NCBI GenBank assembly: GCA_029718625.1
Contig: CM056395.1
Span: 23,158,139-23,222,138 of the forward strand
From: Synaphobranchus kaupii
Lineage: Eukaryota > Chordata > Actinopteri > Anguilliformes > Synaphobranchidae
DNA length: 64,000 nucleotides
Direction: 5' to 3'
Below are positions 22,236 through 34,345 of the stretch, piece after piece (within the stretch, counting starts at the first letter, position 1; each line of letters starts with the position of its first letter). The notes beneath the pieces were generated by a model, which worked only from the letters and a program-made list of their open reading frames with translations, had not been told where the DNA came from and made no database searches. The position numbers and the translations under genes are program-made.

Positions 22236-22990
22236 CACATGCATCACAGGACCAACACGCTCTCCAAAACCATCACAGGACAAACACACTCTCCAAAACC
22301 ATCACAGGACAAACACACTCTCCAAAACCATCACAGGACCAACACGCTCTCCAAAACCATCACAGGACCAACACGCTCTCCAAAACCATCACAACACGCT
22401 CTCCAAAACCATCACAGGACAAACACACTCTCCAAAACCATCACAGGACAAACACACTCTCCAAAACCATCACAGGACAAACACACTCTCCAAAACCATC
22501 ACAGGACAAACACGCTCTCCAAAACCATCACAGGACAAACACGCTCTCCAAAACCATCACAGGACCAACACGCTCTCCAAAACCATCACAGGACAAACAC
22601 ACTCTCCAAAACCATCACAGCACGCTCTCCAAAACCATCACAACACGCTCTCCAAAACCATCACAGGACAAACACGCTCTCCAAAACCATCACAGGACAA
22701 ACACGCTCTCCAAAACCATCACAACACGCTCTCCAAAACCATCACAGGACAAACACGCTCTCCAAAACCATCACAGCACGCTCTCCAAAACCATCACAGG
22801 ACAAACACGCTCTCCAAAACCATCACAGGACAAACACACTCTCCAAAACCATCACAGGACAAACACGCTCTCCAAAACCATCACAGGACCAACACGCTCT
22901 CCAAAACCATCACAGGACCAACACGCTCTCCAAAACCATCACAGGACCAACACGCTCTCCAAAACCATCACAGGACAAACACACTCTCAA
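22236..22990. repeat. Minisatellite, 29-bp unit, about 26 copies (left copy)
   Basis: The unit is CATCACAGGACAAACACGCT and CTCCAAAAC. Some units are shortened by about 6-10 bp (CATCACAACACGCT, CATCACAGCACGCT). It is the counterpart of 32816-33897, which has about ten more units. Confidence 0.95.
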
Positions 22991-23046
22991 ACAAAACAAA
23001 AATTCCTGAACATAGCTTGCTTATGCCCATTAAGATACAGATCTGT

Positions 23047-23648
23047 GCTCTGTAATTACTCCTAACAGTAACAGTTATGTGTGATTCCTCTGTAATTACT
23101 CCTAATAGTAACGGTTATGTGTGATTCCTCTGTAATTACTCCTAATAGTAACGGTTATGTGTGATTCCTCTGTAATTACTCCTAACAGTAACGGTTATGT
23201 GTGATTCCTCTGTAATTACTCCTAATAGTAACGGTTATGTGTGATTCCTCTGTAATTACTCCTAACAGTAACCGTTATGTGTGATTCCTCTGTAATTACT
23301 CCTAATAGTAACGGTTATGTGTGATTCCTCTGTAATTACTCCTAACAGTAACGGTTATGTGTGATTCCTCTGTAATTACTCCTAACAGTAACGGTTATGT
23401 GTGATTCCTCTGTAATTACTCCTAACAGTAATGGTTATGTGTGATTCCTCTGTAATTACTCCTAATAGTAACGGTTATGTGTGATTCCTCTGTAATTACT
23501 CCTAATAGTAACGGTTATGTGTGATTCCTCTGTAATTACTCCTAATAGTAACGGTTATGTGTGATTCCTCTGTAATTACTCCTAACAGTAATGGTTATGT
23601 GTGATTCCTCTGTAATTACTCCTAACAGTAACGGTTATGTGTGATTCC
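23047..23648. repeat. Minisatellite, 40-bp unit, 15 copies (left copy)
   Basis: The unit is CTCTGTAATTACTCCTAATA and GTAACGGTTATGTGTGATTC. Each unit holds a perfect palindrome GTAATTAC and an inverted TAACgGTTA. The right copy has only 8 units. Confidence 0.96.
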
Positions 23649-25469
23649 GTTTGGATGAAAGACAATGGAACATGCTCGCATGAACAAAAACAAGTGAGAT
23701 TGACAGAAAAAAAGTGGGTTTGCCAATAATTTTGGAGAAAACTCAAAAAGAATGCGACGCGAGCACTTTTATCGATTAGCGAGAAAAGGACCAGCACTTT
23801 GCTACCTCATGCAGACAGATTTGTGAGTATGCGTCAGATTTAAAGGGCATCTCTCATAGCTAAATCAATGTTATTTTGTAGGATTTATTATATCCCGAAA
23901 AACGCTGGACTGGAAACAGCTCATCGTGGCCTTGTTTTTTCAGACTGTGAAAAAATGGCCAATTCGCTTAGCGATAAAAAACACAATGTCTGTGACTGGT
24001 CTAAGAGCCAGTTAAAACATACCCACAACCATCCTGACTTACAAACATAAGTTCCACTTCTACTTTCAAACTAATGAAAAGTAGCGTTTTCCCACAATTT
24101 TAAATCAAGAATTTAAGACATTTAGTAACAAGGATTTTGGGTCAGGACCTTGGTAACAGCAGTGTTCCTATCACTGCACTGGGCCTTTGATTTCTACATG
24201 GGCCAGAGGGAAGACTGCCCCCTACAGGCCCACCAACAATACCTCCAGCAGCAACTTAATTTTCCTATCGAAGTACTGAGTCTGACCCAATATACCCAAC
24301 ATTGCTTAACTTCAGGCATCAGCCTTCAGCCATTTAAAAGTTAAAGACAAATGTTGACAGACCATTTAATTAAAGGTTTTTAAAAATTCTTATTATTATT
24401 ATATTACATTACAATCACTTGGCAGAGACTCTTGCCCAGAGCGACAGAGAAAAAAAAAACCCAAACCAAACCTTGGGTTCGATTGAACACACAAAGCACT
24501 GTTGTATTTATATGCAGCTAGAAAAACTTTTCATGCGTGTAATTAGATGAAAGTTTTGTGGAAAGGCTGAGGCATTGTTCACTGTGTGTGACTCGTGAGA
24601 AGGAAAGTTTAACAGCCAGAGTCATGTGACTGAGTGCTTCCATTCATGGAAGAACAGAAATATCTAAACAAGACACCAGTACAGTACCTTATGAAATATT
24701 ACTGAGCTTTATCATTCTATGACAATATGCAGAACAAAACCAATGTATACTATAATCAATACATATATTTTGCACATATACACACAATATATGCATGTAT
24801 ATGCAAAAAGCCATTTTCATGTATTTAGGGGTATGCATATTGTAGAATTACAACAATAATCGAGAGTATACACATGCCCTTAAATATTTAAAACAGCATT
24901 TATTAATATTTTACCAGCCATATTCTTCAATATATACTTACTTCTACAGTATATATGCTTTATTAAACTTTTATAGAAGAATGGTGTTCCATCCCTCCAG
25001 TAGAGTTCCAGAGACTAGAATCTATGCTAGACTAGAGGTAGAATCTATGCCAAGGCACACTGAAGCTGTTCTACACTGAACACTGTACTAAGACACTTTA
25101 TGTTGGTTTTTCCTTTAATTTGTCACCTGTCTGTATTTCACAAGGGGACAGTCACTTAAGAGTTAGACTGAAATGGCCATGGTGCATATTCTGATATTCC
25201 CATCAATATTCCCATCAATATTCCCATTATATTTCCAACACTGACAGTCATGAGTAAGAGAGATGTATGTGTGCGGATATCAGATCAGTGCCCCTGATTG
25301 GACGGTGGCGAGGGGGGAGGGGCTAACGTCCAAAGAGGACTCTCTGGTCTCAGACTTCAATCACACAACACGGTGACATTTCAGACATATGGAGCCATGG
25401 CACTACACACACCGGCAGGAAAAAGCATCAAAGTTTTACATCTAAAACTTTTTCCGAGAACATCGCAGT

Positions 25470-26352
25470 GGTAACCCGGGCGTGCAGGTTCTTCCTGTAC
25501 AACATCAGGAGAATCCGCCCTTTCCTCACCACCCACTCAACCCAGCTCCTGGTCCAAGCGATGGTGCTGTCCCGCCTAGACTACTGCAACTCTCTCCTGG
25601 CTGGCCTGCCAGCATCGGCCATCAGACCCCTTCAGCTTATCCAGAACGCAGCAGCGCGCCTGGTCTTCAACCTCCCCCGACACTCCCATGTCACCCCCCC
25701 TGCTCATTGACCTCCACTGGCTACCTGTGATAGCTCGCATCAAATTCAAAACATTGGTGCTCGCCTTCCAGGCAGTCCGAGGATCAGCCCCTCCATACCT
25801 CCAAAAGCTCATCAGACCCTACACACCTACCAGATCCCTGCGTTCCGCCTCCTCAGGACGACTGGTACCCCCCCCCACTTCATACTAGCACCTGGCCTCG
25901 ACGTCTGTCTGTCCTGGCCCCACGGTGGTGGAATGAGCTCCCCGTGGAGGTCAGAACAACAGAAAGTCTGACCGCCTTCAAGCGCAGTTTGAAGACTCAC
26001 CTCTTCAAGCTGCACCTCTCTCCACCCCTCCCTACCTCCTTGTGACCTCCCTTGATTGTGTTTTATAAATCCTTGTTTAAGTGGTTCAAGCTTCTAGTTT
26101 AATACTTGTAAGGTTACTTATTGGCTTACTGTTGAGCACGCCAATGATTGATATCGTGTGGTCCCCCCCCCCCCCCCAAAAAAAAAAATAAAAAAAAATA
26201 AATATATATATATCATACTGACTGCGCCTGGTGTTTGAATTCGTATTTACCTTTAGGGTTGTTTTAACGCACTTGTTTCAGGTTGGAAAATGCACTAATG
26301 TATGTCACTCTGGATAAGAGCGTCTGCCAAATGTCTAAAATGTAAATGTAAA
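25470..26352 (+). mobile_element. L2/CR1-type LINE 3' end, 5'-truncated (left copy)
   Basis: Encodes the C-terminal end of a LINE reverse transcriptase polyprotein: ACRFFLYNIRRIRPFLT, VLSRLDYCNSLLAGLP, LIQNAAARLVFNLPR, then after a frameshift LHWLPVIARIKFKTLVLAF and RSLRSASSGRLV. Then come the 3' UTR and tail CTCTGGATAAGAGCGTCTGC, CAAATG and ATGTAAATGTAA. There is a frameshift in the CACTGGCTACC region, and a second at the C-run near 25869, where this copy has one C more than the right copy. No catalytic RT core remains, so it is inactive. Confidence 0.88.
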
Positions 26353-26485
26353 AAACCTTTCAAAAGGCCTCATTCAAGCTGTTCCCAGACTGCTGCTAAG
26401 TGAAGCACGACCGTCTCTCACAAATAAACACTTTGAAAATGAAAAAAGGTGTGAAATACACGTCCAAACTGTGAATCCCTCCTGG

Positions 26486-26530
26486 GCCTTCATACCCTGG
26501 GCCTTCACACCCTGGGCCTTCACACAACTC
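26486..26530. repeat. 15-bp VNTR, 3 units (left copy)
   Basis: The unit is ACCCTGGGCCTTCAC. The matching site at 37178-37250 has 5 units. Confidence 0.9.
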
Positions 26531-26630
26531 CACCAGTTCCTGATCAAGCCCGAGTCCAGGGGACATTTTACCTTTGACATCTAACCGTCTGCAGCACTGC
26601 ACTCTAGCGGACTCACGCTACCACAAACCT

Positions 26631-26784
26631 ACCACACACACACACACATACACATAAACACACACCCACACACACACACACCCACACACCACGCACGCAC
26701 GCACGCACGCACGCACATAAACACACAGGTACACACACACACACACACAGGAGCACACACACACATACATACATACATACACGC

Positions 26785-26871
<87 letters not shown>

Positions 26872-26909
26872 CACACAGGAGCACACACACATACATACAT
26901 ACATACACG

Positions 26910-27000
<91 letters not shown>

Positions 27001-27036
27001 CACGCGCGCGCGCACGCACACACACACACACACACA
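26631..27036. repeat. CA / CGCA / CATA compound microsatellite (left copy)
   Basis: Runs of CA, GCAC and ATAC tetramers. A block of about 150 bp is present twice, while the right copy (37360-37577) has it once. Confidence 0.93.
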
Positions 27037-27898
27037 GCTTCTCCCTTCACACCTCTCAGTAGTTATATAGGCTGATATCCAAAACAATAATTAGTGGGTT
27101 ACTTCATTACTTCAGGTATTTCTACAAGGAGATGATTTAATACAAGAGTGTTTAGTTTGATGTACTGGCCATTGTGACCAAGCATATAAATGGCTTTTAC
27201 AAGACAGATTTAGACATGTTTACTACACCCAAACAATGCAATTCACACAGCTCAATAAACTAACATAATAGATTCCCTTGCTGACTCACCTCAATGCAAT
27301 TCTGTTCACACAATATCAACCGCCTTGTGTTTTTAAGCTATTCATAGCACACATACTGTAGTTTATAGTGGATGTTTAACAAGACAATGTCCGTTTTCTG
27401 GCATGAATTGTGCTACAGCTCAAACATGACCTCCCAGAACCGACGTGATAAAGAAGGCGGACCGTGACATTGACAAAAATGCAGGTAAAAAAAGACAAGA
27501 GAGATTAAAGAGGTAAGCCTAAATATAGAAAGATTATTTTACTCTCCTGACTTCTGCAGCATATCCAAGAGCTATTTTTGACATCATATCATTACAGAAG
27601 ACTCTCTCTCTTTTGTTAGGCTATGCCGTGCTTGAAAAAGAGAGAAGAAGAAAGCTATTAGCAGGAATATGTGTATCCCTTTAGACTGAGAGGAGATCAG
27701 GGGCAAGTTTTGGTGTGACTAGTGCCTTATGCTGAGACATTACAGCATTCAGGACAGTTTTACTCTTAGACAAAAACCCCCAAATAAGTGAGTCACATGA
27801 CAAAGGATCTTTGTACTTTAGTATATTCAGATCTGAGACTGTTTAGCATTGAACGGTGTACAATAATGACATGGAAAAATATCAGAAATCACTGTTGC

Positions 27899-27899
27899 T

Positions 27900-27951
<52 letters not shown>

Positions 27952-27969
27952 CACACGCACACACACACC
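27899..27969. repeat. (CGCA)n microsatellite (left copy)
   Basis: About 13 CGCA units; the right copy at 38443-38538 has about 19. Confidence 0.95.
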
Positions 27970-29821
27970 AAGCAACCAGCAGATAGGACATCACATTCAT
28001 TAGCACACCTCTGCTACACTTGCAGTTAAAATTTCACCTCAGCGTTTGTGAATAAACCTGGATAATGGAGCAACACCAGCTCTATTTCCACCCAGTTTTA
28101 AATGTTTCTGCTTTAAGGTGTGTACTGTCATAGAAATACCTTCAGCCAACATAGATTTTGATACAAAAACAAAAAACTAACTATAAAGTAGTTTACATAC
28201 ATTAACCTTTCTTTTGTACCCTATTTATAAAAATAAATCACTATTATTTGCTGTAAAAAAAAAATCCAAACCTGTCTCAGTCAGAAGCAGGTCAAAGGAC
28301 ACATCAGTGAAACGATGAAAGATTTACAGAGTGTCGCTTCGTCAGCCCTACTCAGAAGACAGGAAGCCAGGGAGTTCTACTTCCTTCTTTAGTCTTCCGC
28401 CCATCGTCAGCTTGGCGTGTCTCAGTGTGAATAGCACCCGAGCAGAAGCGGTGTGAATAGTTTACCAACGCTGAAGTTATGCTCCACTATTCAGCCGTCA
28501 CGCCACATGTAATCCCCAAACCTCATTGCCAACGTGTTCGTTTGAGTGCCCCTGGCGGCACTGAGACATGCTTAAACTCCTCTCCTAAGTGCCGTTGGCG
28601 GTATAACAGATATCTAGGACTTAAGGAGAAACCGCTGCGGTTCTGACACTAACAGCCTACGGGCAGAAGATCTCCTTTGACGGGCGCCGACTGACAGCTT
28701 CCTGTTGAGTTTAATCGCCCTTTTGTTTCTGAGGAGAGATCGCCGCAATGCCTCTAGGAGCCAGTAGAGGCCAGCGGAGGTCATCTACGGCTTTAAAGGG
28801 TCACTCACATTACCAAAGAGCAGGTGAGTAAACATCGGCCTTCTTGTATAGACACTGAGTATTTCAGATGATTTATTAATAAATTTAAATACTAGGCAGA
28901 GGGGACAGACCAATGAAGTCTTACCGTCGCACACCAGGGTAAGTTATAATGGAGTGCAGCTTTCCCACAATGCACTGCTCTGAGAAGAGTCATTAAAGTG
29001 GCACAGAGGGTCTATGTGTTTAGATGGATTTATCATGCCAAGCTCATTACAAAGCTAATTTAGAAACGCTCTGTATTTCCATCGGAACCTTCTCTCTGGG
29101 GTTCGGTTTTTAAATGCTGACTGTTGCAGGAAGCCTTCAAATTAATGCTGAGTCATATGAAACCTAAACATTAAATGACAACTTTGAGGCAAACACTGCA
29201 AAAACAAATTATAGCGATTTCTGAAGGCAGGTGATGATGTACAGACCTCTAGAGGAGAGGCATCCTTACAAAAGCATAAACCGTTGGATGGCGTCCGATT
29301 TCCAGCTCCTGAATTAAATAGAGATGATATTTCTGGGCCCTTTCCGCCTGTCACGTCAAACTTTAGCTCGATCTGAGAATTCAGCGACTCCAAACCTACT
29401 TACTGATCTCGGGGTGAAAGATGACCCACATCCTCTCCCTCTGAACCTCATATCAGAACTATCCCCAGACTGGCAGCGCTTTTTTTCCTACCTGACAAAC
29501 AGCCAAATTTAGGCTTTGCTTTTCTCAGAAAGACACAGATGAAATGAGACGGGTCTGAGACGAACGCAGTCTGAGCACTGCTCTAATGCATTGCCATGAG
29601 TCCCAGCAGGAGACATCCAAAGATATGCAGGTTAGGCTACTTGGGGGGAGGGGGGTTGCTGTTAAATCATCCTCAGTCACCCTACCCTGTAGAAATAATG
29701 ATTAATAAATAAAAGAGCTTTAGAGTATTGATATTTTAGCAGGTTGTGGTGTTATTACATACCGTGTTTATGTACAGATCGAACTCAATACCGCGCACTC
29801 GGGTTCCCCCCTCTCGGTTTA

Positions 29822-31273
29822 CTCACTCACTCAGATACGCGCTCACGCTGTTTCCCCGCTCGTCTTTACTCACTCACGCACTCACAGCACTCAGCTCGAC
29901 TCACTCACTCACTCACTCACGCACTCACTCACTCCATCACTCAGCCACTCAGCTCACTCACTCACTCACGACACTCAGCTCACTCACCCACCCACCCACT
30001 CAGCTCACGCACTCACTCACTCAGCAGCTCACTCACTCACTCACTCACGCCACTCACTCACTCACTCACTCACTCACTCACTCACTCACTCACCCATCCC
30101 ACTCACTCACTCACTCACTCACCCACCCACCCACCCACTCACTCACTCACCCACACCACCCACCCCACTCACTCTCTCACTCACTCACTCACTCACTCAA
30201 TCACTCACTCACTCACTCACTCACTCACTCACTCACCCCACCCACCCACTCACTCACTCAATCACTCACTCACTCACTCACTCTGTTTCCCCCTCTCTTA
30301 TACTCACTCACTCACTCACTCACCCACCCACCCACCCACTCACTCACTCACTCACTCACTCACTCACCCACCCACCCACCCTCACTCACTCACTCACTCA
30401 CTCACTCACCACTCACCCACTCACCCACTCACTCACCCCACCCACTCACTCACTCACTCAATCACTCACTCACTCACTCACTCACTCACTCACTCACCCC
30501 ACCCACCCACTCACTCACTCAATCACTCACTCACTCACTCACTCTGTTTCCCCCCTCTCTTATACTCACTCACTCACTCACTCACCCACCCACCCACACA
30601 CTCACTCACTCACTCACTCACTCACTCACCCACCCACCCACACACTCACTCACTCACTCACTCACTCACCCACCCACCCACCCTCACTCACTCACTCACT
30701 CACTCACTCACTCACTCACTCAACCCACTCACTCACTCTACCAACCCATCCACCCACTCACTCACTCACTCACTCACTCACTCACCCACCCACCCACTCA
30801 CTCACTCAATCACTCACTCACCCACTCACTCACTCACTCTGTTTCCCCCTCTCTTTTACTCACTCACTCACTCACTCACTCACTCACTCACTCACTCACT
30901 CACCACCCACCCACCCACCCACTCACTCACTCACTCACCCACCCACCCACCCTCACTCACTCACTCACTCACTCACTCACTCACTCACTCACTCACTCAC
31001 TCACTCACTCACTCACCCACTCACCCACCCACTCACTCACTCACTCACTCACTCACTCACTCACTCACTCACTCACTCACTCACCCACCCACTCACTCAC
31101 TCACTCACTCACTCACTCACTCACCCACCCACCCACCCTCACTCACTCACTCACTCACTCACTCACTCACTCACTCACTCACTCACCCACTCACTCACTC
31201 ACTCACTCACTCACCACTCACTTCACTCACTCACTCACTCACTCACTCACTCACTCACTCACTCACTCACTCA
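29822..31273. repeat. (ACTC)n/(ACCC)n array ending at the gap (left copy)
   Basis: About 1.45 kb of ACTC tetramers with ACCC runs and a TCTGTTTCCCCC(CTCTCTT) interlude. The first 150 bp contain irregular substitutions (CGCGCACTCGGG, AGATACGCGCTCACG) that are absent from the right copy. It runs into the Ns. Confidence 0.95.
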
Positions 31274-31773
31274 NNNNNNNNNNNNNNNNNNNNNNNNNNN
31301 NNNNNNNNNNNNNNNNNNNNNNNNNNNNNNNNNNNNNNNNNNNNNNNNNNNNNNNNNNNNNNNNNNNNNNNNNNNNNNNNNNNNNNNNNNNNNNNNNNNN
31401 NNNNNNNNNNNNNNNNNNNNNNNNNNNNNNNNNNNNNNNNNNNNNNNNNNNNNNNNNNNNNNNNNNNNNNNNNNNNNNNNNNNNNNNNNNNNNNNNNNNN
31501 NNNNNNNNNNNNNNNNNNNNNNNNNNNNNNNNNNNNNNNNNNNNNNNNNNNNNNNNNNNNNNNNNNNNNNNNNNNNNNNNNNNNNNNNNNNNNNNNNNNN
31601 NNNNNNNNNNNNNNNNNNNNNNNNNNNNNNNNNNNNNNNNNNNNNNNNNNNNNNNNNNNNNNNNNNNNNNNNNNNNNNNNNNNNNNNNNNNNNNNNNNNN
31701 NNNNNNNNNNNNNNNNNNNNNNNNNNNNNNNNNNNNNNNNNNNNNNNNNNNNNNNNNNNNNNNNNNNNNNNNN
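31274..31773. other. Assembly gap, 500 N
   Basis: Exactly 500 unknown bases, a round number typical of a scaffolding placeholder with no measured size. The left edge is inside an ACTC array and the right edge inside the 36-bp minisatellite, both hard to assemble. Confidence 0.99.
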
Positions 31774-32331
31774 GGCTTTCATATCCAAACACAGGGCAGC
31801 GGTCAGACTGGCTTTCATATCCAAACACAGGGCAGCGGTCAGACTGTGGTCAGGCTGGCTTTCATATCCAAACACAGGGCTGCGGTCAGACTGGCTTTCA
31901 TATCCAAACACAGGTCAGCGGTCAGACTGCGGTCAGACAGGCTTTCATATCCCAACACAGGGCAACGGTCAGACTGCGGTCAGACAGGCTTTCATATCCA
32001 AACACAGGGCAGCGGTCAGACTGGCTTTCATATCCAAACACAGGGCAGCGGTCAGACTGGCTTTCATATCCAAACACAGGGCAGCGGTCAGACTGGCTTT
32101 CATATCCAAACACAGGGCAGCGGTCAGACTGCGGTCAGACAGGCTTTCATATCCAAACACAGGGCAGCGGTCAGACTGGCTTTCATATCCAAACACAGGG
32201 CAGCGGTCAGACTGCGGTCAGACTGGCTTTCATATCCAAACACAGGGCAGCGGTCAGACTGGCTTTCATATCCAAACACAGGGCAGCGGTCAGATTGGCT
32301 TTCATATCCAAACACAGGGCAGCGGGCAGAT
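31774..32331. repeat. 36-bp minisatellite, right-contig part
   Basis: Same unit and same order of variants as 21194-21751, base for base at an offset of 10580. Confidence 0.96.
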
Positions 32332-32337
32332 ACTCAC

Positions 32338-32450
32338 TTGTACTGGGCCTGGAAATGCTCCTGGACGAAGCTGCAGGGGCCCACCGGGCCCTTGGGCTGT
32401 GGGGGACTCAGGGGCCCCAGGGCGGGGGTCTCCTCTCCTCCAGCTGGTTC
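32338..32450 (-). CDS. usp43: usp43 exon with SFVQEHFQAQYK, right-contig copy
   Basis: The exon is 113 nt, entering in phase 0 and leaving with two bases (AA) that pair with the first base of the next exon to give Lys. The acceptor is CTGTTTCAG and the donor GTGAGTATC. The peptide runs from EPAGGEETPALGPL, a proline-rich linker, to SFVQEHFQAQYK, the start of the fingers subdomain. It is identical to 21758-21870 at every base. Upstream on the coding strand is a short TG repeat; downstream, a 36-bp minisatellite starts about 10 nt past the donor. Because it sits just after a 500-N gap in the overlapping part of the right contig, this and the left copy are probably one exon seen twice. Confidence 0.85.
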
Positions 32451-32815
32451 CTGAAACAGCAGACACACACACACACACACACACACAGTCCCATCAGCAC
32501 ACCCGCCCTGCCACCTCACCCCTAAACTGTGCACTCTTCCTGAGGGCTGCAGGCCCGCTCTGACAGGACCCCCCCCCCCCCCCCCCCCCTCACTATCTCA
32601 TTCACCCATTCGTCAGTTTGTTGCCATGGTACCAAGGACGTACAGATTCAAAAATTTTATTTTGTTTTTTTTGGGAGAGGCACAACAGTACCACCCCATA
32701 CAACATGGTAATATGGGGGAAGGGGGGTGTGTGACCCCCCCCGTCCCCCCCGTGATGTACATCTATGCCGAGCATCATTGGCAACAGCAATAAAGGCAAC
32801 GGTATAGAGCACATG

Positions 32816-33897
32816 CATCACAGGACAAACACGCTCTCCAAAACCATCACAGGTCAAACACACTCTCCAAAACCATCACAGGTCAAACACACTCTCCAAA
32901 ACCATCACAGGACAAACACGCTCTCCAAAACCATCACAGGACAAACACGCTCTCCAAAACCATCACAGGACCAACACGCTCTCCAAAACCATCACAGCAC
33001 GCTCTCCAAAACCATCACAGGACAAACACGCTCTCCAAAACCATCACAGGACCAACACGCTCTCCAAAACCATCACAGCACGCTCTCCAAAACCATCACA
33101 GCACGCTCTCCAAAACCATCACAGGACAAACACACTCTCCAAAACCATCACAGGTCAAACACACTCTCCAAAACCATCACAGGACAAACACACTCTCCAA
33201 AACCATCACAGGTCAAACACACTCTCCAAAACCATCACAGGACAAACACACTCTCCAAAACCATCACAGGACCAACACACTCTCCAAAACCATCACAGGA
33301 CAAACACACTCTCCAAAACCATCACAGGACAAACACACTCTCCAAAACCATCACAGGACCAACACGCTCTCCAAAACATCACAGGACCAACACGCTCTCC
33401 AAAACCATCACAGGTCAAACACGCTCTCCAAAACCATCACAGGACCAACACGCTCTCCAAAACCATCACAGGTCAAACACGCTCTCCAAAACCATCACAG
33501 GACCAACACGTTCTCCAAAACCATCACAGGACCAACACGCTCTCCAAAACCATCACAGGACCAACACGTTCTCCAAAACCATCACAGGACCAACACGCTC
33601 TCCAAAACCATCACAGGACCAACACGTTCTCCAAAACCATCACAGGACAAACACGCTCTCCAAAACCATCACAGGACAAACACACTCTCCAAAACCATCA
33701 CAGGACCAACACGTTCTCCAAAACCATCACAGGACCAACACGCTCTCCAAAACCATCACAGGACCAACACGTTCTCCAAAACCATCACAGGACAAACACG
33801 CTCTCCAAAACCATCACAGGACAAACACGCTCTCCAAAACCATCAGAGGACCAACACGCTTTCCAAAACCATCACAGGACCAACACGCTCTCCAAAA
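32816..33897. repeat. 29-bp minisatellite, about 37 copies (right copy)
   Basis: Same unit as 22236-22990, with additional GGTCAAACAC and ACGTTCTCC variants not seen in the left copy. Confidence 0.95.
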
Positions 33898-34024
33898 CTG
33901 ACAAAGGACATTTCAATGAGACAAGACAACAAATACAAATCGCCATTTCACGCTGGGACAAAAATATTTTTTTTAAAAATTCCTGAACATAGCTTGCTTA
34001 TGCCCATTAAGATACAGATCTGTG

Positions 34025-34345
34025 CTCTGTAATTACTCCTAACAGTAACAGTTATGTGTGATTCCTCTGTAATTACTCCTAATAGTAACGGTTATGTGTG
34101 ATTCCTCTGTAATTACTCCTAACAGTAACGGTTATGTGTGATTCCTCTGTAATTACTCCTAATAGTAACGGTTATGTGTGATTCCTCTGTAATTACTCCT
34201 AATAGTAACGGTTATGTGTGATTCCTCTGTAATTACTCCTAATAGTAACGGTTATGTGTGATTCCTCTGTAATTACTCCTAATAGTAACGGTTATGTGTG
34301 ATTCCTCTGTAATTACTCCTAACAGTAATGGTTATGTGTGATTCC
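34025..34345. repeat. 40-bp minisatellite, 8 copies (right copy)
   Basis: Same unit as 23047-23648, with about half the copy number. Confidence 0.96.

Larger units (their letters stand above)
21194..31273. repeat. Left copy of a 10-kb contig-end overlap
   Basis: Aligns with 31774-41017 in the same order and orientation, with almost no differences in single-copy parts and large length differences in tandem arrays. The offset is 10580 at the start and about 10977 after the 29-bp array. It runs exactly to the N gap. Single-copy stretches 23650-25465, 27040-27895 and 27970-29815 contain nothing I can assign, except a fish-repeat tail (AATCACTTGGCAGAGACTC) near 24410. Confidence 0.92.

Noticed and set aside
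22191..23009. 272-codon frame with TNTLSKTITGQ repeats (and its right copy)
   Set aside because: Translation of the 29-bp minisatellite. The frame survives because units in three registers lack stops; array length differs between the copies, as expected of non-coding DNA.
28740..28820. Possible exon with a GTGAGT donor on the plus strand
   Set aside because: AGAGCAG|GTGAGTAAAC is a good donor, but no acceptor, conserved frame or homology was found. It occurs in both overlap copies by descent.
29744..32563. Open frame of over 900 codons on the plus strand
   Set aside because: Made of THSLTHSL repeats from the ACTC array, 500 unknown bases, and the 36-bp array. It crosses an assembly gap and has no coding support.
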